Assembly: GCA_007127935.1 (NCBI GenBank)
Contig: SKYL01000174.1
Span: forward strand, 1-11,813
From: Halorhodospira sp.
GTDB taxonomy: Bacteria > Pseudomonadota > Gammaproteobacteria > Nitrococcales > Halorhodospiraceae
DNA: 11,813 nt
Direction of reading: 5' to 3'
In this document: piece by piece, positions 1-6,384 of the stretch
Numbering within the stretch: the stretch's first letter is position 1
Layout of the letters: each line of letters starts with the position of its first letter
Position numbers and translations under genes: made by a program
Notes under the pieces: model-generated
What the model saw: only the letters and a program-made list of their open reading frames with translations
The model's database searches: none
Told to the model about the DNA's origin: nothing

Positions 1-288
1 GACGGGTCGGAGCGTTTCCGCGAGGTCTTCAGCGAGAAGATCGTCTCCAAGGTGAACCTCTTCCGGCCACAGATCTTGATGATCTCCGCCGGCTTCGACG
101 CCCACCGTTCCGATCCGCTGGCCACCCTCCAGTTGGAGGAGGACGACTTTGTCTGGGCCACGGAGCAGTTGATGGAGGCGGCGCGCAAGCACTGCGAAGG
201 GCGTATCGTCTCGGTACTGGAAGGCGGTTATCACCACGGGGCCCTGGGCCGATCAACGGCCGCCCATATCCAGGCGTTGATGACGTAG
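1..288 (+). CDS. Histone deacetylase family protein, C-terminal part (5' truncated by window edge)
   Basis: This is the last 95 codons of an acetoin-utilisation/histone-deacetylase-like amidohydrolase, a Zn-dependent family that removes acetyl or related acyl groups from amines. The frame is open from base 1 and ends at TAG 286-288. Two family signatures are visible. ISAGFDAHRSDPLA carries the Zn-ligand Asp of the AGFD motif. VLEGGYHHGAL carries the catalytic-loop Tyr of the (L)EGGY motif. The end, with a SxxxHxxxL pattern, is where bacterial class II-like members normally finish, so the 3' end is complete. The N-terminal two thirds, including the HDH Zn ligands and the HH charge relay, lie outside the window. 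The physiological substrate cannot be told from this part; bacterial members act on acetylpolyamines or unknown acyl-amines. Confidence 0.9.
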   Translation, partial: DGSERFREVFSEKIVSKVNLFRPQILMISAGFDAHRSDPLATLQLEEDDFVWATEQLMEAARKHCEGRIVSVLEGGYHHGALGRSTAAHIQALMT

Positions 289-318
289 TCCGCGGCGAGA
301 CCGGGAGCCGGTAAAGCC

Positions 319-753
319 ATGTACATCGACCACAACCGCGCCACACCCCACCTGCCGCCGATGCGGCCATCGGGGGTATCCAGTGTGCCGGCAGCTCGGT
401 TCCCGACTCCGGCGGCGCCGCCCCTGCCGGCCGAGTGCCCACTGCGTCCGGGCGCGGCCCGGCCCAACCCGTGGGCGTACTACCCGGACGTAGACGACGG
501 CGGTCGACCGCCACCCTACGCCCACCCAGGGGTGGAAGATGAATACGCGGACGGACCGCAGTTGCTAGCGCTACGCCTGGGCACCTTCGGTCTCTCCGGA
601 GCCGCGGGTGCGGAACGGGATTATGATGGCGGCCGCTTTCTCCGTTCCTCACCCCACGACCTACCCCACAGTATTCAGTGGCTCCTCGACGTCCAGGCCA
701 TGGGGGAGTCGGAATTGGTGGGAAGGGGCGGCCGGCTGGATCTGATGGTGTGA
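319..753 (+). CDS. Hypothetical proline-rich protein, 144 aa
   Basis: I do not recognise this ORF. It would encode 144 residues. The first ~70 are rich in Pro, Ala and Arg (for example FPTPAAPPLPAECPLRPG), then comes an acidic and aromatic stretch (AYYPDVDDGG, VEDEYADG), and the last 60 residues are more ordinary. There is no signal peptide, membrane segment or Cys/His metal motif, and it looks mostly disordered. Support for coding: the gap would otherwise be 478 bases between same-strand genes, G/C at third positions is high in roughly the first two thirds, and the stop lies 13 bases before zapE. Against it: the GGGAG at 303-307 is 11 bases from ATG 319, so the ribosome site is mediocre, and third-position bias fades toward the 3' end. 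A longer minus-strand open frame covers the same region but has a less protein-like composition. Confidence 0.45.
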   Translation: MYIDHNRATPHLPPMRPSGVSSVPAARFPTPAAPPLPAECPLRPGAARPNPWAYYPDVDDGGRPPPYAHPGVEDEYADGPQLLALRLGTFGLSGAAGAERDYDGGRFLRSSPHDLPHSIQWLLDVQAMGESELVGRGGRLDLMV

Positions 754-766
754 AAGACTTCGCGGC

Positions 767-1852
767 ATGAACATCCGAGATCGCTATCAAGACGATCTCC
801 AGCGGGGAGTCATTGAACCCGACACCGCCCAGCAAGCGGCGGTGAATGCCCTACAGGATCTCCACGATCAACTATCCGAGGCACGCCCGGCGGCCTCCGG
901 CTGGCGAAGACTCCTGGGTGGAAACCGGCGGAAAACACCCACCGGTCTCTACCTATACGGACCGGTGGGGCGGGGCAAAACCTACCTGGTGGACGCCTTT
1001 TACGCCGGACTACCGTTCAAAGACAAGCGGCGGCTCCACTTCCACCACTTCATGCGCCACGCCCACCGCGAGATGCGGCGTCTCAAGGAGGAAGCCGACC
1101 CTTTGCGGACCGTGGCCGCACGATTCGCCGCCGAGGCCCGCATCCTCTGCCTCGATGAACTCTTCGTTCACGATATCGCCGATGCGATGATCCTCAGCCG
1201 GTTACTGACGGCGCTGGTGAACGAGGGTGTCACCCTGGTGGCCACTTCCAACGAACACCCGGATGAACTCTACCGCGACGGCCTCCAGCGGATCCGGTTT
1301 TTTCCGGCCATCGATTTCCTCAAAAGCCACATGCGGCTGCTGTCCCTGGACGGCGGCAAGGATTATCGGCTGGACTTCCTGGAGAGCGCGGCCCTCTACC
1401 ACGTGCCATCCGGCGCGGAGGCCGACACAATCCTCAACGACGCATTCGACCGCATGACGCCCGAACCAGGACGCTCCGATACGGATCTGGAAGTGGAAGG
1501 GCGCGTGATCCCGGTCCGCCGTTTGGCCGACGGCGTTGCCTGGTTCGATTTCCAGGCCCTGTGCGGCGGGCCCCGCAGCCAGAACGACTATATCGAACTG
1601 GCCCGCTGCCTCCATACGGTGCTGGTATCGAACATCCCACGACTGGACCGGGAACACGAAGACGAGGCCCGGCGGTTTATCGGTTTGGTGGACGAACTCT
1701 ACGACCGGAGGGTTAAACTGATCTGTTCCGCCGATGCGCCCGTGGAGGCGCTGTATAGCGGTCGGCGTGTTGCCTTCGAGTTCCGGCGCACGGTGAGCCG
1801 CCTGACAGAGATGCAGTCCCACGACTACCTGGCTTCGGCCCACCGGCCCTGA
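767..1852 (+). CDS. zapE: Cell division protein ZapE (AFG1-like ATPase)
   Basis: ZapE is a cytoplasmic P-loop ATPase that binds the FtsZ ring and modulates its stability during constriction; the eukaryotic relative is AFG1/LACE1. The 361-residue product matches the usual length. Visible motifs: Walker A GPVGRGKT at 65-72, Walker B ILCLDE at 126-131 followed by the family-typical LFVHDIADAMIL, and the sensor-like ATSNEHPDELY near 159-169. The N-terminal RYQDDLQRG..PDTAQQ pattern is typical of the family start and supports ATG 767, although the upstream ribosome site is weak. The last residues of the C-terminal region (FRRTVSRLTEMQS) also match the family. The gene lies 13 bases after the proline-rich ORF and 11 bases before sohB, so co-transcription is likely. 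Nothing in the catalytic region looks damaged. Confidence 0.94.
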   Translation: MNIRDRYQDDLQRGVIEPDTAQQAAVNALQDLHDQLSEARPAASGWRRLLGGNRRKTPTGLYLYGPVGRGKTYLVDAFYAGLPFKDKRRLHFHHFMRHAHREMRRLKEEADPLRTVAARFAAEARILCLDELFVHDIADAMILSRLLTALVNEGVTLVATSNEHPDELYRDGLQRIRFFPAIDFLKSHMRLLSLDGGKDYRLDFLESAALYHVPSGAEADTILNDAFDRMTPEPGRSDTDLEVEGRVIPVRRLADGVAWFDFQALCGGPRSQNDYIELARCLHTVLVSNIPRLDREHEDEARRFIGLVDELYDRRVKLICSADAPVEALYSGRRVAFEFRRTVSRLTEMQSHDYLASAHRP

Positions 1853-1863
1853 CGGAGAACACC

Positions 1864-2919
1864 ATGTCGCCACTTCAGGAGTACCTGCTCTTCCTGGCCA
1901 AGTCGGTCACCCTGGCGGCCGTGATCGTGATTCCCATCCTCGCTGTCTCCATGGGCCGGCGCGGGGAGCGCGACGATGGCGGCGGCAAGCTGCGGGTCCG
2001 GCGGCTGGACGACGTCTATCGTGCCCGGGAACGGGCGATCCACGCCCAACTCCATAAGGGCGGCACATACCCGGCGGCGGGGGAAGACGAAGTGGGCGCG
2101 GGGGACAAGCCCCGGGGCCGCGACGGCGACCTCACCTCATGGGCGAACTCGCTGCTAAACCGCTTTCGGAGCGGCCCCACCGCCCAAGACGACGAGCGCC
2201 CCCGGATCTACGTGCTTAACTTCCGCGGTGACCTGCGCGCCCGCGCGGTGGAGGCCCTGCGGGAAGAGATCACCGCCATACTCGCCGTGGCGCGGCCCGG
2301 CAACGACGAGGTCGTGGTCCGCCTGGAGAGCCCCGGCGGCATGGTCCCCGCCTACGGCTTGGCCGCATCTCAACTGGCCCGGCTGCGTGACTCCGGGGTC
2401 CACCTGACGGTCTGCGTCGACCGCGTGGCGGCCAGCGGCGGCTACCTGATGGCCGCGGTGGCCGATCGCATCCTGGCCGCGCCCTTCGCGCTGCTGGGCT
2501 CCATCGGAGTCGTCGGGACCCTGCCGAACTTCCACCGCTGGCTCAAGAACCACGATATCGACTTCGAGCAGCACACCGCCGGCCCGTACAAGCGAACCTT
2601 GACGCTCTTCGGCGAGAACACCGAGGAGGATCGGCAGAAGTTTCGTGAGGACCTGGAGACTATCCACCACCAGTTTAAGGAGTTTATCCGCCGCTACCGC
2701 CCCGGACTCGACCTGGAGCGCACCGCCACCGGGGAGTTCTGGCTTGGGGAGCGGGCGTTGGAATTGGGGCTGGTGGATGAGATCCGAACCAGCGATGATC
2801 TCTTGATGGGACGGCGCCACGACGCCGTCCTCCTGGAACTCCGTTTCCAGCGCCGGGAGCGTTGGTCCCACCGGTGGATGCCGATGCTGGAGAAGCTTGC
2901 CACATGGATACGCCCATGA
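1864..2919 (+). CDS. sohB: SohB-type inner-membrane serine protease, peptidase family S49
   Basis: SohB is a membrane-anchored peptidase with its catalytic domain thought to face the periplasm; it is related to signal peptide peptidase SppA and may clear membrane or periplasmic protein fragments. The 351-residue length is close to E. coli SohB. An N-terminal membrane segment spans about residues 6-29, followed by a charged, poorly conserved linker (about 31-110) corresponding to the SohB N-terminal domain. The S49 core then holds the SPGG oxyanion strand (156-159), the nucleophile Ser191 in AASGGYLMA, and the general base Lys243 in AGPYKRTLT. The Ser-Lys spacing of 52 equals my recollection of the E. 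coli enzyme (Ser178/Lys230). GGAG at 1854-1857 sits 6 bases before ATG 1864. Its end overlaps the PilZ gene. Confidence 0.94.
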   Translation: MSPLQEYLLFLAKSVTLAAVIVIPILAVSMGRRGERDDGGGKLRVRRLDDVYRARERAIHAQLHKGGTYPAAGEDEVGAGDKPRGRDGDLTSWANSLLNRFRSGPTAQDDERPRIYVLNFRGDLRARAVEALREEITAILAVARPGNDEVVVRLESPGGMVPAYGLAASQLARLRDSGVHLTVCVDRVAASGGYLMAAVADRILAAPFALLGSIGVVGTLPNFHRWLKNHDIDFEQHTAGPYKRTLTLFGENTEEDRQKFREDLETIHHQFKEFIRRYRPGLDLERTATGEFWLGERALELGLVDEIRTSDDLLMGRRHDAVLLELRFQRRERWSHRWMPMLEKLATWIRP

Positions 2920-3308
2920 AGCCCCCACCGATGCCCGTACGGCGCGCCCCACCGGCTGCCCGGCGCACGCATCGGCGCGCCCAACTGCTTTACTATTTAC
3001 CGGTCATCGACGCGACCACCGACGTGCGCCTGGGGGTACTGGCCGATCTCTCGCTGGAGGGGTTGCTGCTGGTGGGGGAGCACCGGTTGGAGCCGGGGCG
3101 GAGCCTCACGGTACGGATCGTCGGCGACCCCAATAGTGAACTGGCCGGCGACGTGGACTTGACCCTGGACGGAGAGGTCCGTTGGAGCGGACGCGATGTC
3201 AATCCGTCCCGTTTTGCGGCCGGCATCCGTTTTCTGCGGCCGGACGCCGCCACCCACCAAGCGGTGCGCACCGTCCTGAGGCGGCTGGGGATCGACGCCT
3301 ACTACTGA
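2904..3308 (+). CDS. PilZ domain protein (predicted c-di-GMP receptor)
   Basis: This is a single-domain PilZ protein of about 130 residues. PilZ domains bind cyclic di-GMP and pass the signal to motility, polysaccharide or other partners in the cytoplasm. Counting from ATG 2904, the RxxxR motif is Arg21 to Arg25 (RTHRR) and the D/NxSxxG motif is DLSLEG at 48-53. Both are intact, so binding is expected. The C-terminal part has the usual beta-barrel pattern, with GEVRW and AAGIRFL strands. Start choice is uncertain. ATG 2904 has a GGAG at 2889-2892 and overlaps sohB by 16 bases. ATG 2916 gives the classic 4-base ATGA overlap but lacks its own ribosome site. Either way, translation is probably coupled to sohB. 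The output partner is unknown. Confidence 0.88.
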   Translation: MDTPMKPPPMPVRRAPPAARRTHRRAQLLYYLPVIDATTDVRLGVLADLSLEGLLLVGEHRLEPGRSLTVRIVGDPNSELAGDVDLTLDGEVRWSGRDVNPSRFAAGIRFLRPDAATHQAVRTVLRRLGIDAYY

Positions 3309-3324
3309 GGCCGGAAGGCGGTGG

Positions 3325-3630
3325 TCACTCGGCGGGCGGCGCCTCGTCGGGCTTGCTCAGGACGAAGTGGTAGACCCCCTCCGGCTCTTCCCAGCGCTCC
3401 ACCATCTCGGTGCCGGTCTTCTCACAGTAGGCGAGAAAGTCGATCACCGAGTGAGGGTCGGTGGCCCGCACCCAGAGCCGCTCCCCCGGCACCATGGACA
3501 ACAGCGCCGTCCGCGTCTTCAGGATCGGCATTGGGCAGGCGAGCCCCCGCGCATCGAGGACCACCTCGTGTCCGGGGACGCCCGCGTCCACGCTCTCACC
3601 ATCGGGGTCGACATTGATCATAGCGGCCAT
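3325..3630 (-). CDS. tusA: TusA/SirA-family sulfur carrier protein
   Basis: This small cytoplasmic sulfur-carrier protein has 101 residues. TusA-family proteins carry a persulfide on a conserved Cys, donated by a cysteine desulfurase or rhodanese, toward tRNA 2-thiouridine synthesis, molybdenum cofactor or, in sulfur oxidisers, the rDsr/Hdr routes. The signature is LDARGLACPMPILKT with the carrier Cys32 in CPxP, followed by the second alpha/beta half (VRATDPHSVIDF). The product is somewhat longer than typical TusA (~80) because of an N-terminal extension of about 20 residues. ATG 3630 is chosen; ATG 3621, three codons later, is an alternative and neither has a strong ribosome site. The same reading frame stays open far upstream, through the antisense of the TrpB2 gene, but family homology begins only here. 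The gene converges on pilZ and diverges from the 55-residue ORF. With no tusBCD or dsr genes beside it, the exact pathway is open. Confidence 0.87.
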   Translation of the reverse strand: MAAMINVDPDGESVDAGVPGHEVVLDARGLACPMPILKTRTALLSMVPGERLWVRATDPHSVIDFLAYCEKTGTEMVERWEEPEGVYHFVLSKPDEAPPAE

Positions 3631-3659
3631 TGTACGCACGCGTCGCCCCCGAAGGCACA

Positions 3660-3675
3660 GATGCGTAGAATATGC
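3660..3675 (+). promoter_or_regulatory. Possible -10 element in the tusA / 55-aa ORF divergent region
   Basis: The 73-base divergent gap (3631-3703) must hold promoters for both directions. TAGAAT at 3666-3671 matches 5 of 6 bases of the sigma-70 -10 box and lies 32 bases before ATG 3704. At the normal spacing no recognisable -35 box is present, so this is a weak call. Confidence 0.25.
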
Positions 3676-3703
3676 ACGCTCGACCACCGGTAGAGACGAC
3701 CCC

Positions 3704-3871
3704 ATGAACGAGACGCCCCGGCACCTGGACGACCACGACCCGCGCCCGGTCTCGGACCACCGCATCCGTGAACTCCACTCCCGCGAGGAGGTGGAGGCGT
3801 GGCGTGAGAAGGCCGAACAGTCCCACCGCGACTGGTTCGATGTCATGAACAACCCATACGGTAAAGAGTAA
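3704..3871 (+). CDS. Small hypothetical protein, 55 aa, coupled to the TrpB2 gene
   Basis: I do not recognise this 55-residue protein. It is highly charged: an acidic and His-rich start (HLDDHDPRPVSDH), then a probable helix (IRELHSREEVEAWREKAEQSH), then an aromatic tail (DWFDVMNNPYGKE). It has no membrane segment and no cysteine. ATG 3704 is chosen because homology-independent features start there; the longer frame upstream runs antisense through tusA and looks like shadow sequence. Its TAA stop (3869-3871) shares the A with the ATG of the TrpB2 gene (TAATG), an arrangement typical of translational coupling, and good evidence that the ORF is translated. A role linked to the PLP enzyme, as partner or leader peptide, is only inference. 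Confidence 0.65.
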   Translation: MNETPRHLDDHDPRPVSDHRIRELHSREEVEAWREKAEQSHRDWFDVMNNPYGKE

Positions 3872-5226
3872 TGCTGCCACACAAAATCCAGCTCCCGGAC
3901 ACCGACATCCCCGAACAGTGGTACAACGTCATCCCCGACCTGCCCCGCGCCCCCGACCCCTATCTCGGGCCGGACGGGAGCCCGGTGCCGCCGGCGGCGA
4001 TGGAGGCCATCTTCCCGCCGGCCATCGTTCGCCAGGAGATGTCGGACCAGCGCTGGGTGCCGATCCCGGACCCGGTGCGCCAAGCCTTGGCCCTGTGGCG
4101 GCCCACCCCGCTCTTCCGCGCCCACAATCTGGAAGCGGCGCTGGAAACACCGGCGAAGATCTACTTCAAGTACGAGGGCGTGAGCCCGGCCGGCTCCCAT
4201 AAGCCGAACTCGGCAGTGGCCCAGGCGTACTACAACCGGGAGGCGGGCATCCGTCGGCTGACCACCGAGACCGGCGCCGGGCAGTGGGGCTCGTCCCTCT
4301 CCCTGGCGGGACAGCTCTTCGGTCTCTCCGTGCGCGTCTACATGGTGCGGGTCAGCTACGACCAAAAGCCGTTCCGCCGCTCGATGATGGAGACGTGGGG
4401 CGGCGAGGTGATCCCCAGCCCCTCGAACATGACCGAGGCGGGGCGGCGGGCGCTGGCCGAGACGCCGGACACCGACGGCTCGTTGGGCCTGGCGATCTCC
4501 GAGGCGGTGGAAGAGGCCGCCGGCCGTAGCGACACCAACTACGCGCTGGGCTCGGTGCTCAACCACGTCCTCCTCCACCAGACGGTGATCGGCCAGGAGG
4601 CCCGCCGCCAATTGGAGATCACTGGCGACTACCCCGACGTAGTGATCGCTCCGTGCGGCGGCGGCTCCAACGTGGGCGGCATGTGCTTCCCGTTCCTCGC
4701 CGACAAGCTGGCTGGCACCTCGGTGCGGCTGGTGGCGGTGGAACCCACCTCCTGTCCGACGTTGACCAAGGGGGCGTACGCCTACGACTACGGCGATGTG
4801 GCCGGACTGACGCCGCTGATGAGGATGTACACGCTGGGGCACACCTTCATGCCGCCGGGCATCCACGCCGGCGGCCTGCGCTACCACGGCGACTCGGCGC
4901 TGGTCTCACTGCTCCATCACGAGGGACTGTTGGAGGCGGTGGCGGTGCCCCAGATTCCCACCTTCGAGGCCGGCGTCCTCTTCGCCCGGACCCAGGGGAT
5001 CATCCCGGCGCCGGAGTCGGCCCACGGCATCCGTGTCGCCATCGACGAGGCGATTCAGGCCCGCGAAGAGGGCAAGCCGCGCACCATCCTCTTCACCCTG
5101 TCGGGCCACGGCCACTTCGACATGGCCGCCTACGACCGCTACTTGGCGGGGGATCTGGAGAACGACCGGGAAGACGGGCGCCACCTGGAAGAGTCCCTGG
5201 CCCGTCTGCCGCAGGTGGCGGGGTAA
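3871..5226 (+). CDS. TrpB2-type tryptophan synthase beta-like PLP enzyme
   Basis: This is a 451-residue fold-type II PLP enzyme of the TrpB2 subfamily, the long form of tryptophan synthase beta chain (about 430-450 residues against ~400 for TrpB1). It would join indole and serine, or a related acceptor, to make tryptophan in the cytoplasm. The PLP Lys is Lys111 in PAGSHKPNSA. The substrate-carboxylate loop is TETGAGQWG at 132-140. The phosphate-binding glycine loop is CGGGSNVGG at 262-270. The N-terminal extension with the PEQWYNV pattern is a TrpB2 hallmark. There is no trpA, trpC or other trp gene nearby, which is usual for TrpB2: these lack TrpA-contact features and often act as stand-alone indole-salvage enzymes. 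Its start is coupled to the 55-residue ORF. The true substrate is not proven by sequence. Confidence 0.93.
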   Translation: MLPHKIQLPDTDIPEQWYNVIPDLPRAPDPYLGPDGSPVPPAAMEAIFPPAIVRQEMSDQRWVPIPDPVRQALALWRPTPLFRAHNLEAALETPAKIYFKYEGVSPAGSHKPNSAVAQAYYNREAGIRRLTTETGAGQWGSSLSLAGQLFGLSVRVYMVRVSYDQKPFRRSMMETWGGEVIPSPSNMTEAGRRALAETPDTDGSLGLAISEAVEEAAGRSDTNYALGSVLNHVLLHQTVIGQEARRQLEITGDYPDVVIAPCGGGSNVGGMCFPFLADKLAGTSVRLVAVEPTSCPTLTKGAYAYDYGDVAGLTPLMRMYTLGHTFMPPGIHAGGLRYHGDSALVSLLHHEGLLEAVAVPQIPTFEAGVLFARTQGIIPAPESAHGIRVAIDEAIQAREEGKPRTILFTLSGHGHFDMAAYDRYLAGDLENDREDGRHLEESLARLPQVAG

Positions 5227-5238
5227 AAGCGTACCCCC

Positions 5239-5868
5239 CTACACCGGCACCCGGGGGTTGAGGCTGTAGCGCCCAGTCAATACGGCTTGACCGAGGATGT
5301 GGCCGGCCAACGCCTCCAACAGCTCGCCACCACGAAAAGCCCCTTCCACGGGTACTCGCTCGATGTCCAAGGCGTAGAGGGTAAAGAGGTAGCGGTGGGG
5401 GATGGAGTCGTTCCACGGGGGGCACGGACCGTCGTAGCCGAAGTGCTCCCCTTCCATCTCCGCGTCTCCGGCGAAGAGGTCAGTGTACGTATTCAATCCC
5501 TGGCGGGTTCCCAACGGGCCGTCCGGACCCGCCTTGCCGCCGGCCACCACGCCGTCGGAGAAGGCGCCATCCGGCAACTCTCCGAGCCCCGGATCGATGT
5601 CCACCACCAACCAGTGGTAGAAGTCTATCCGCGGTAGGTCCGCCGGGATCTCCCGGTCCTCCCGGTTCGCATCGCCCAACCGGCCGGGAACGTCCGGATC
5701 GTGGCAGACCAAGGCCAAAGAACGTGCCCCGGGTGGCAGGTCGGACCACCCAATGTGCGGATTCCGGTTCGACCCGAGGCGCATGTGGGTGGCGACATCC
5801 GGCACGCCGAAGGCGTACGCCTCCGGGATCGCCCCCCCGTCGGTTAAGCTGCGACTATGCACACGCAT
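5239..5868 (-). CDS. YbhB/YbcL family Raf kinase inhibitor-like (PEBP) protein
   Basis: This is a bacterial phosphatidylethanolamine-binding-protein fold member of 209 residues; the biochemical role of bacterial members is poorly defined. Family motifs are intact. CHDPDVP lies at 55-61, with Asp and Pro lining the ligand pocket. FYHWLVVDI spans about 83-91. YDGPCPP at 145-151 is followed by the HRYLFTLYAL strand (158-167). It is longer than the ~160-180 residues usual for this family, with extra loop sequence around 62-80 and 110-140. There is no signal peptide, so it is probably cytoplasmic. The start ATG at 5868 is supported by an AGGAG seven bases upstream. The long in-frame extension toward 6003 runs antisense into the neighbouring gene and is rejected. 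It converges on the TrpB2 gene with a 12-base gap. Confidence 0.9.
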   Translation of the reverse strand: MRVHSRSLTDGGAIPEAYAFGVPDVATHMRLGSNRNPHIGWSDLPPGARSLALVCHDPDVPGRLGDANREDREIPADLPRIDFYHWLVVDIDPGLGELPDGAFSDGVVAGGKAGPDGPLGTRQGLNTYTDLFAGDAEMEGEHFGYDGPCPPWNDSIPHRYLFTLYALDIERVPVEGAFRGGELLEALAGHILGQAVLTGRYSLNPRVPV

Positions 5869-5891
5869 GGTGTTGCTCCTTTCCGCTGGGG

Positions 5892-5897
5892 TATGAT
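5892..5897 (+). promoter_or_regulatory. Candidate -10 box upstream of the gamma-glutamylcyclotransferase-like gene
   Basis: TATGAT at 5892-5897 matches 5 of 6 bases of the sigma-70 -10 box and lies 32 bases before ATG 5930, a sensible promoter position. No good -35 is found 16-18 bases upstream, where the ribosome site of the divergent PEBP gene lies, so confidence is low. Confidence 0.3.
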
Positions 5898-5929
5898 CGG
5901 TTGACCAAATTGAATTGGGAGTGTGGGGC

Positions 5930-6382
5930 ATGACGACGGAATACCTTTTTGCATACGGGACGATACTGCATGAGCCCGAGGATCCGCACGTCGCCATCGC
6001 CATCGACCGTTACGGAGAAAAGGTGGACGTCGGCTACGTCCGGGGCAAGCTCTACGACATCGGCGGCTTCCCCGGCGCAATCCCTTTGAAGAAGGACGAA
6101 GCGCATCAGGCCTCCTGGGTCTGGGGCACCATCCTGCGGCTGTTGTCGCCCAAGCGCGTTTTGCCGATCCTCGACGAGTACGAGGAGGTGGACTTCAACA
6201 TGCCCCACTCCGGGGTGCACCGCCGCGAGCGGGTGGAGGTCTTCCCCAAGTCGACCCCCGAGGAACCCATCGAGTGCTACGTCTACTGGATCAATAAGAT
6301 CCCCAGCAGCGCCAAGCTGGTCAAATCGGGCAGTTGGGCCAAGTACCTCGAGGCCTCGGCGCCGGTCCGCAGGCGGCGATAA
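5930..6382 (+). CDS. Gamma-glutamylcyclotransferase-fold (GGCT/AIG2-like) protein
   Basis: This is a 150-residue cytoplasmic protein of the gamma-glutamylcyclotransferase-like superfamily. Members release 5-oxoproline from gamma-glutamyl amines or peptides, but many bacterial ones have no known substrate. The N-terminal FAYGTI (7-12) is the family's substrate-binding YGSL-type loop in variant form. The acid residue expected for catalysis is Glu85 in LDEYEE at 81-86, where the family has LDxxEG. ECYVYWIN near 136 is the usual late beta strand. GGGAG at 5917-5921 sits 8 bases before ATG 5930, so this start is preferred over an in-frame TTG at 5915. The gene diverges from the PEBP gene and its TAA ends two bases before the convergent coxC stop. 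Confidence 0.85.
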   Translation: MTTEYLFAYGTILHEPEDPHVAIAIDRYGEKVDVGYVRGKLYDIGGFPGAIPLKKDEAHQASWVWGTILRLLSPKRVLPILDEYEEVDFNMPHSGVHRRERVEVFPKSTPEEPIECYVYWINKIPSSAKLVKSGSWAKYLEASAPVRRRR

Positions 6383-6384
6383 CA

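Noticed and set aside
29..835. A 268-codon minus-strand frame across the hypothetical region.
   Set aside because: It runs antisense into both the deacetylase end and zapE, with Arg/Pro-rich composition and no recognisable domain.
3631..4887. A minus-strand frame continuous with tusA stays open through the antisense of the TrpB2 gene, 520 codons in all.
   Set aside because: The part beyond tusA is His/Arg/Gly-rich with no family pattern, while the opposite strand is a clear TrpB2. Long antisense open frames are common in GC-rich DNA.
5233..5258. ACCCCC (5233-5238) and GGGGGT (5253-5258) could pair as a hairpin between the convergent TrpB2 and PEBP genes.
   Set aside because: Only six pairs with a 14-base loop, no following T-run on either strand, and it overlaps the PEBP gene end; not a convincing terminator.
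5905..5918. CCAA-N6-TTGG inverted repeat next to the ribosome site of the cyclotransferase-like gene.
   Set aside because: Four-base arms are expected by chance and no known regulator site is matched well enough.
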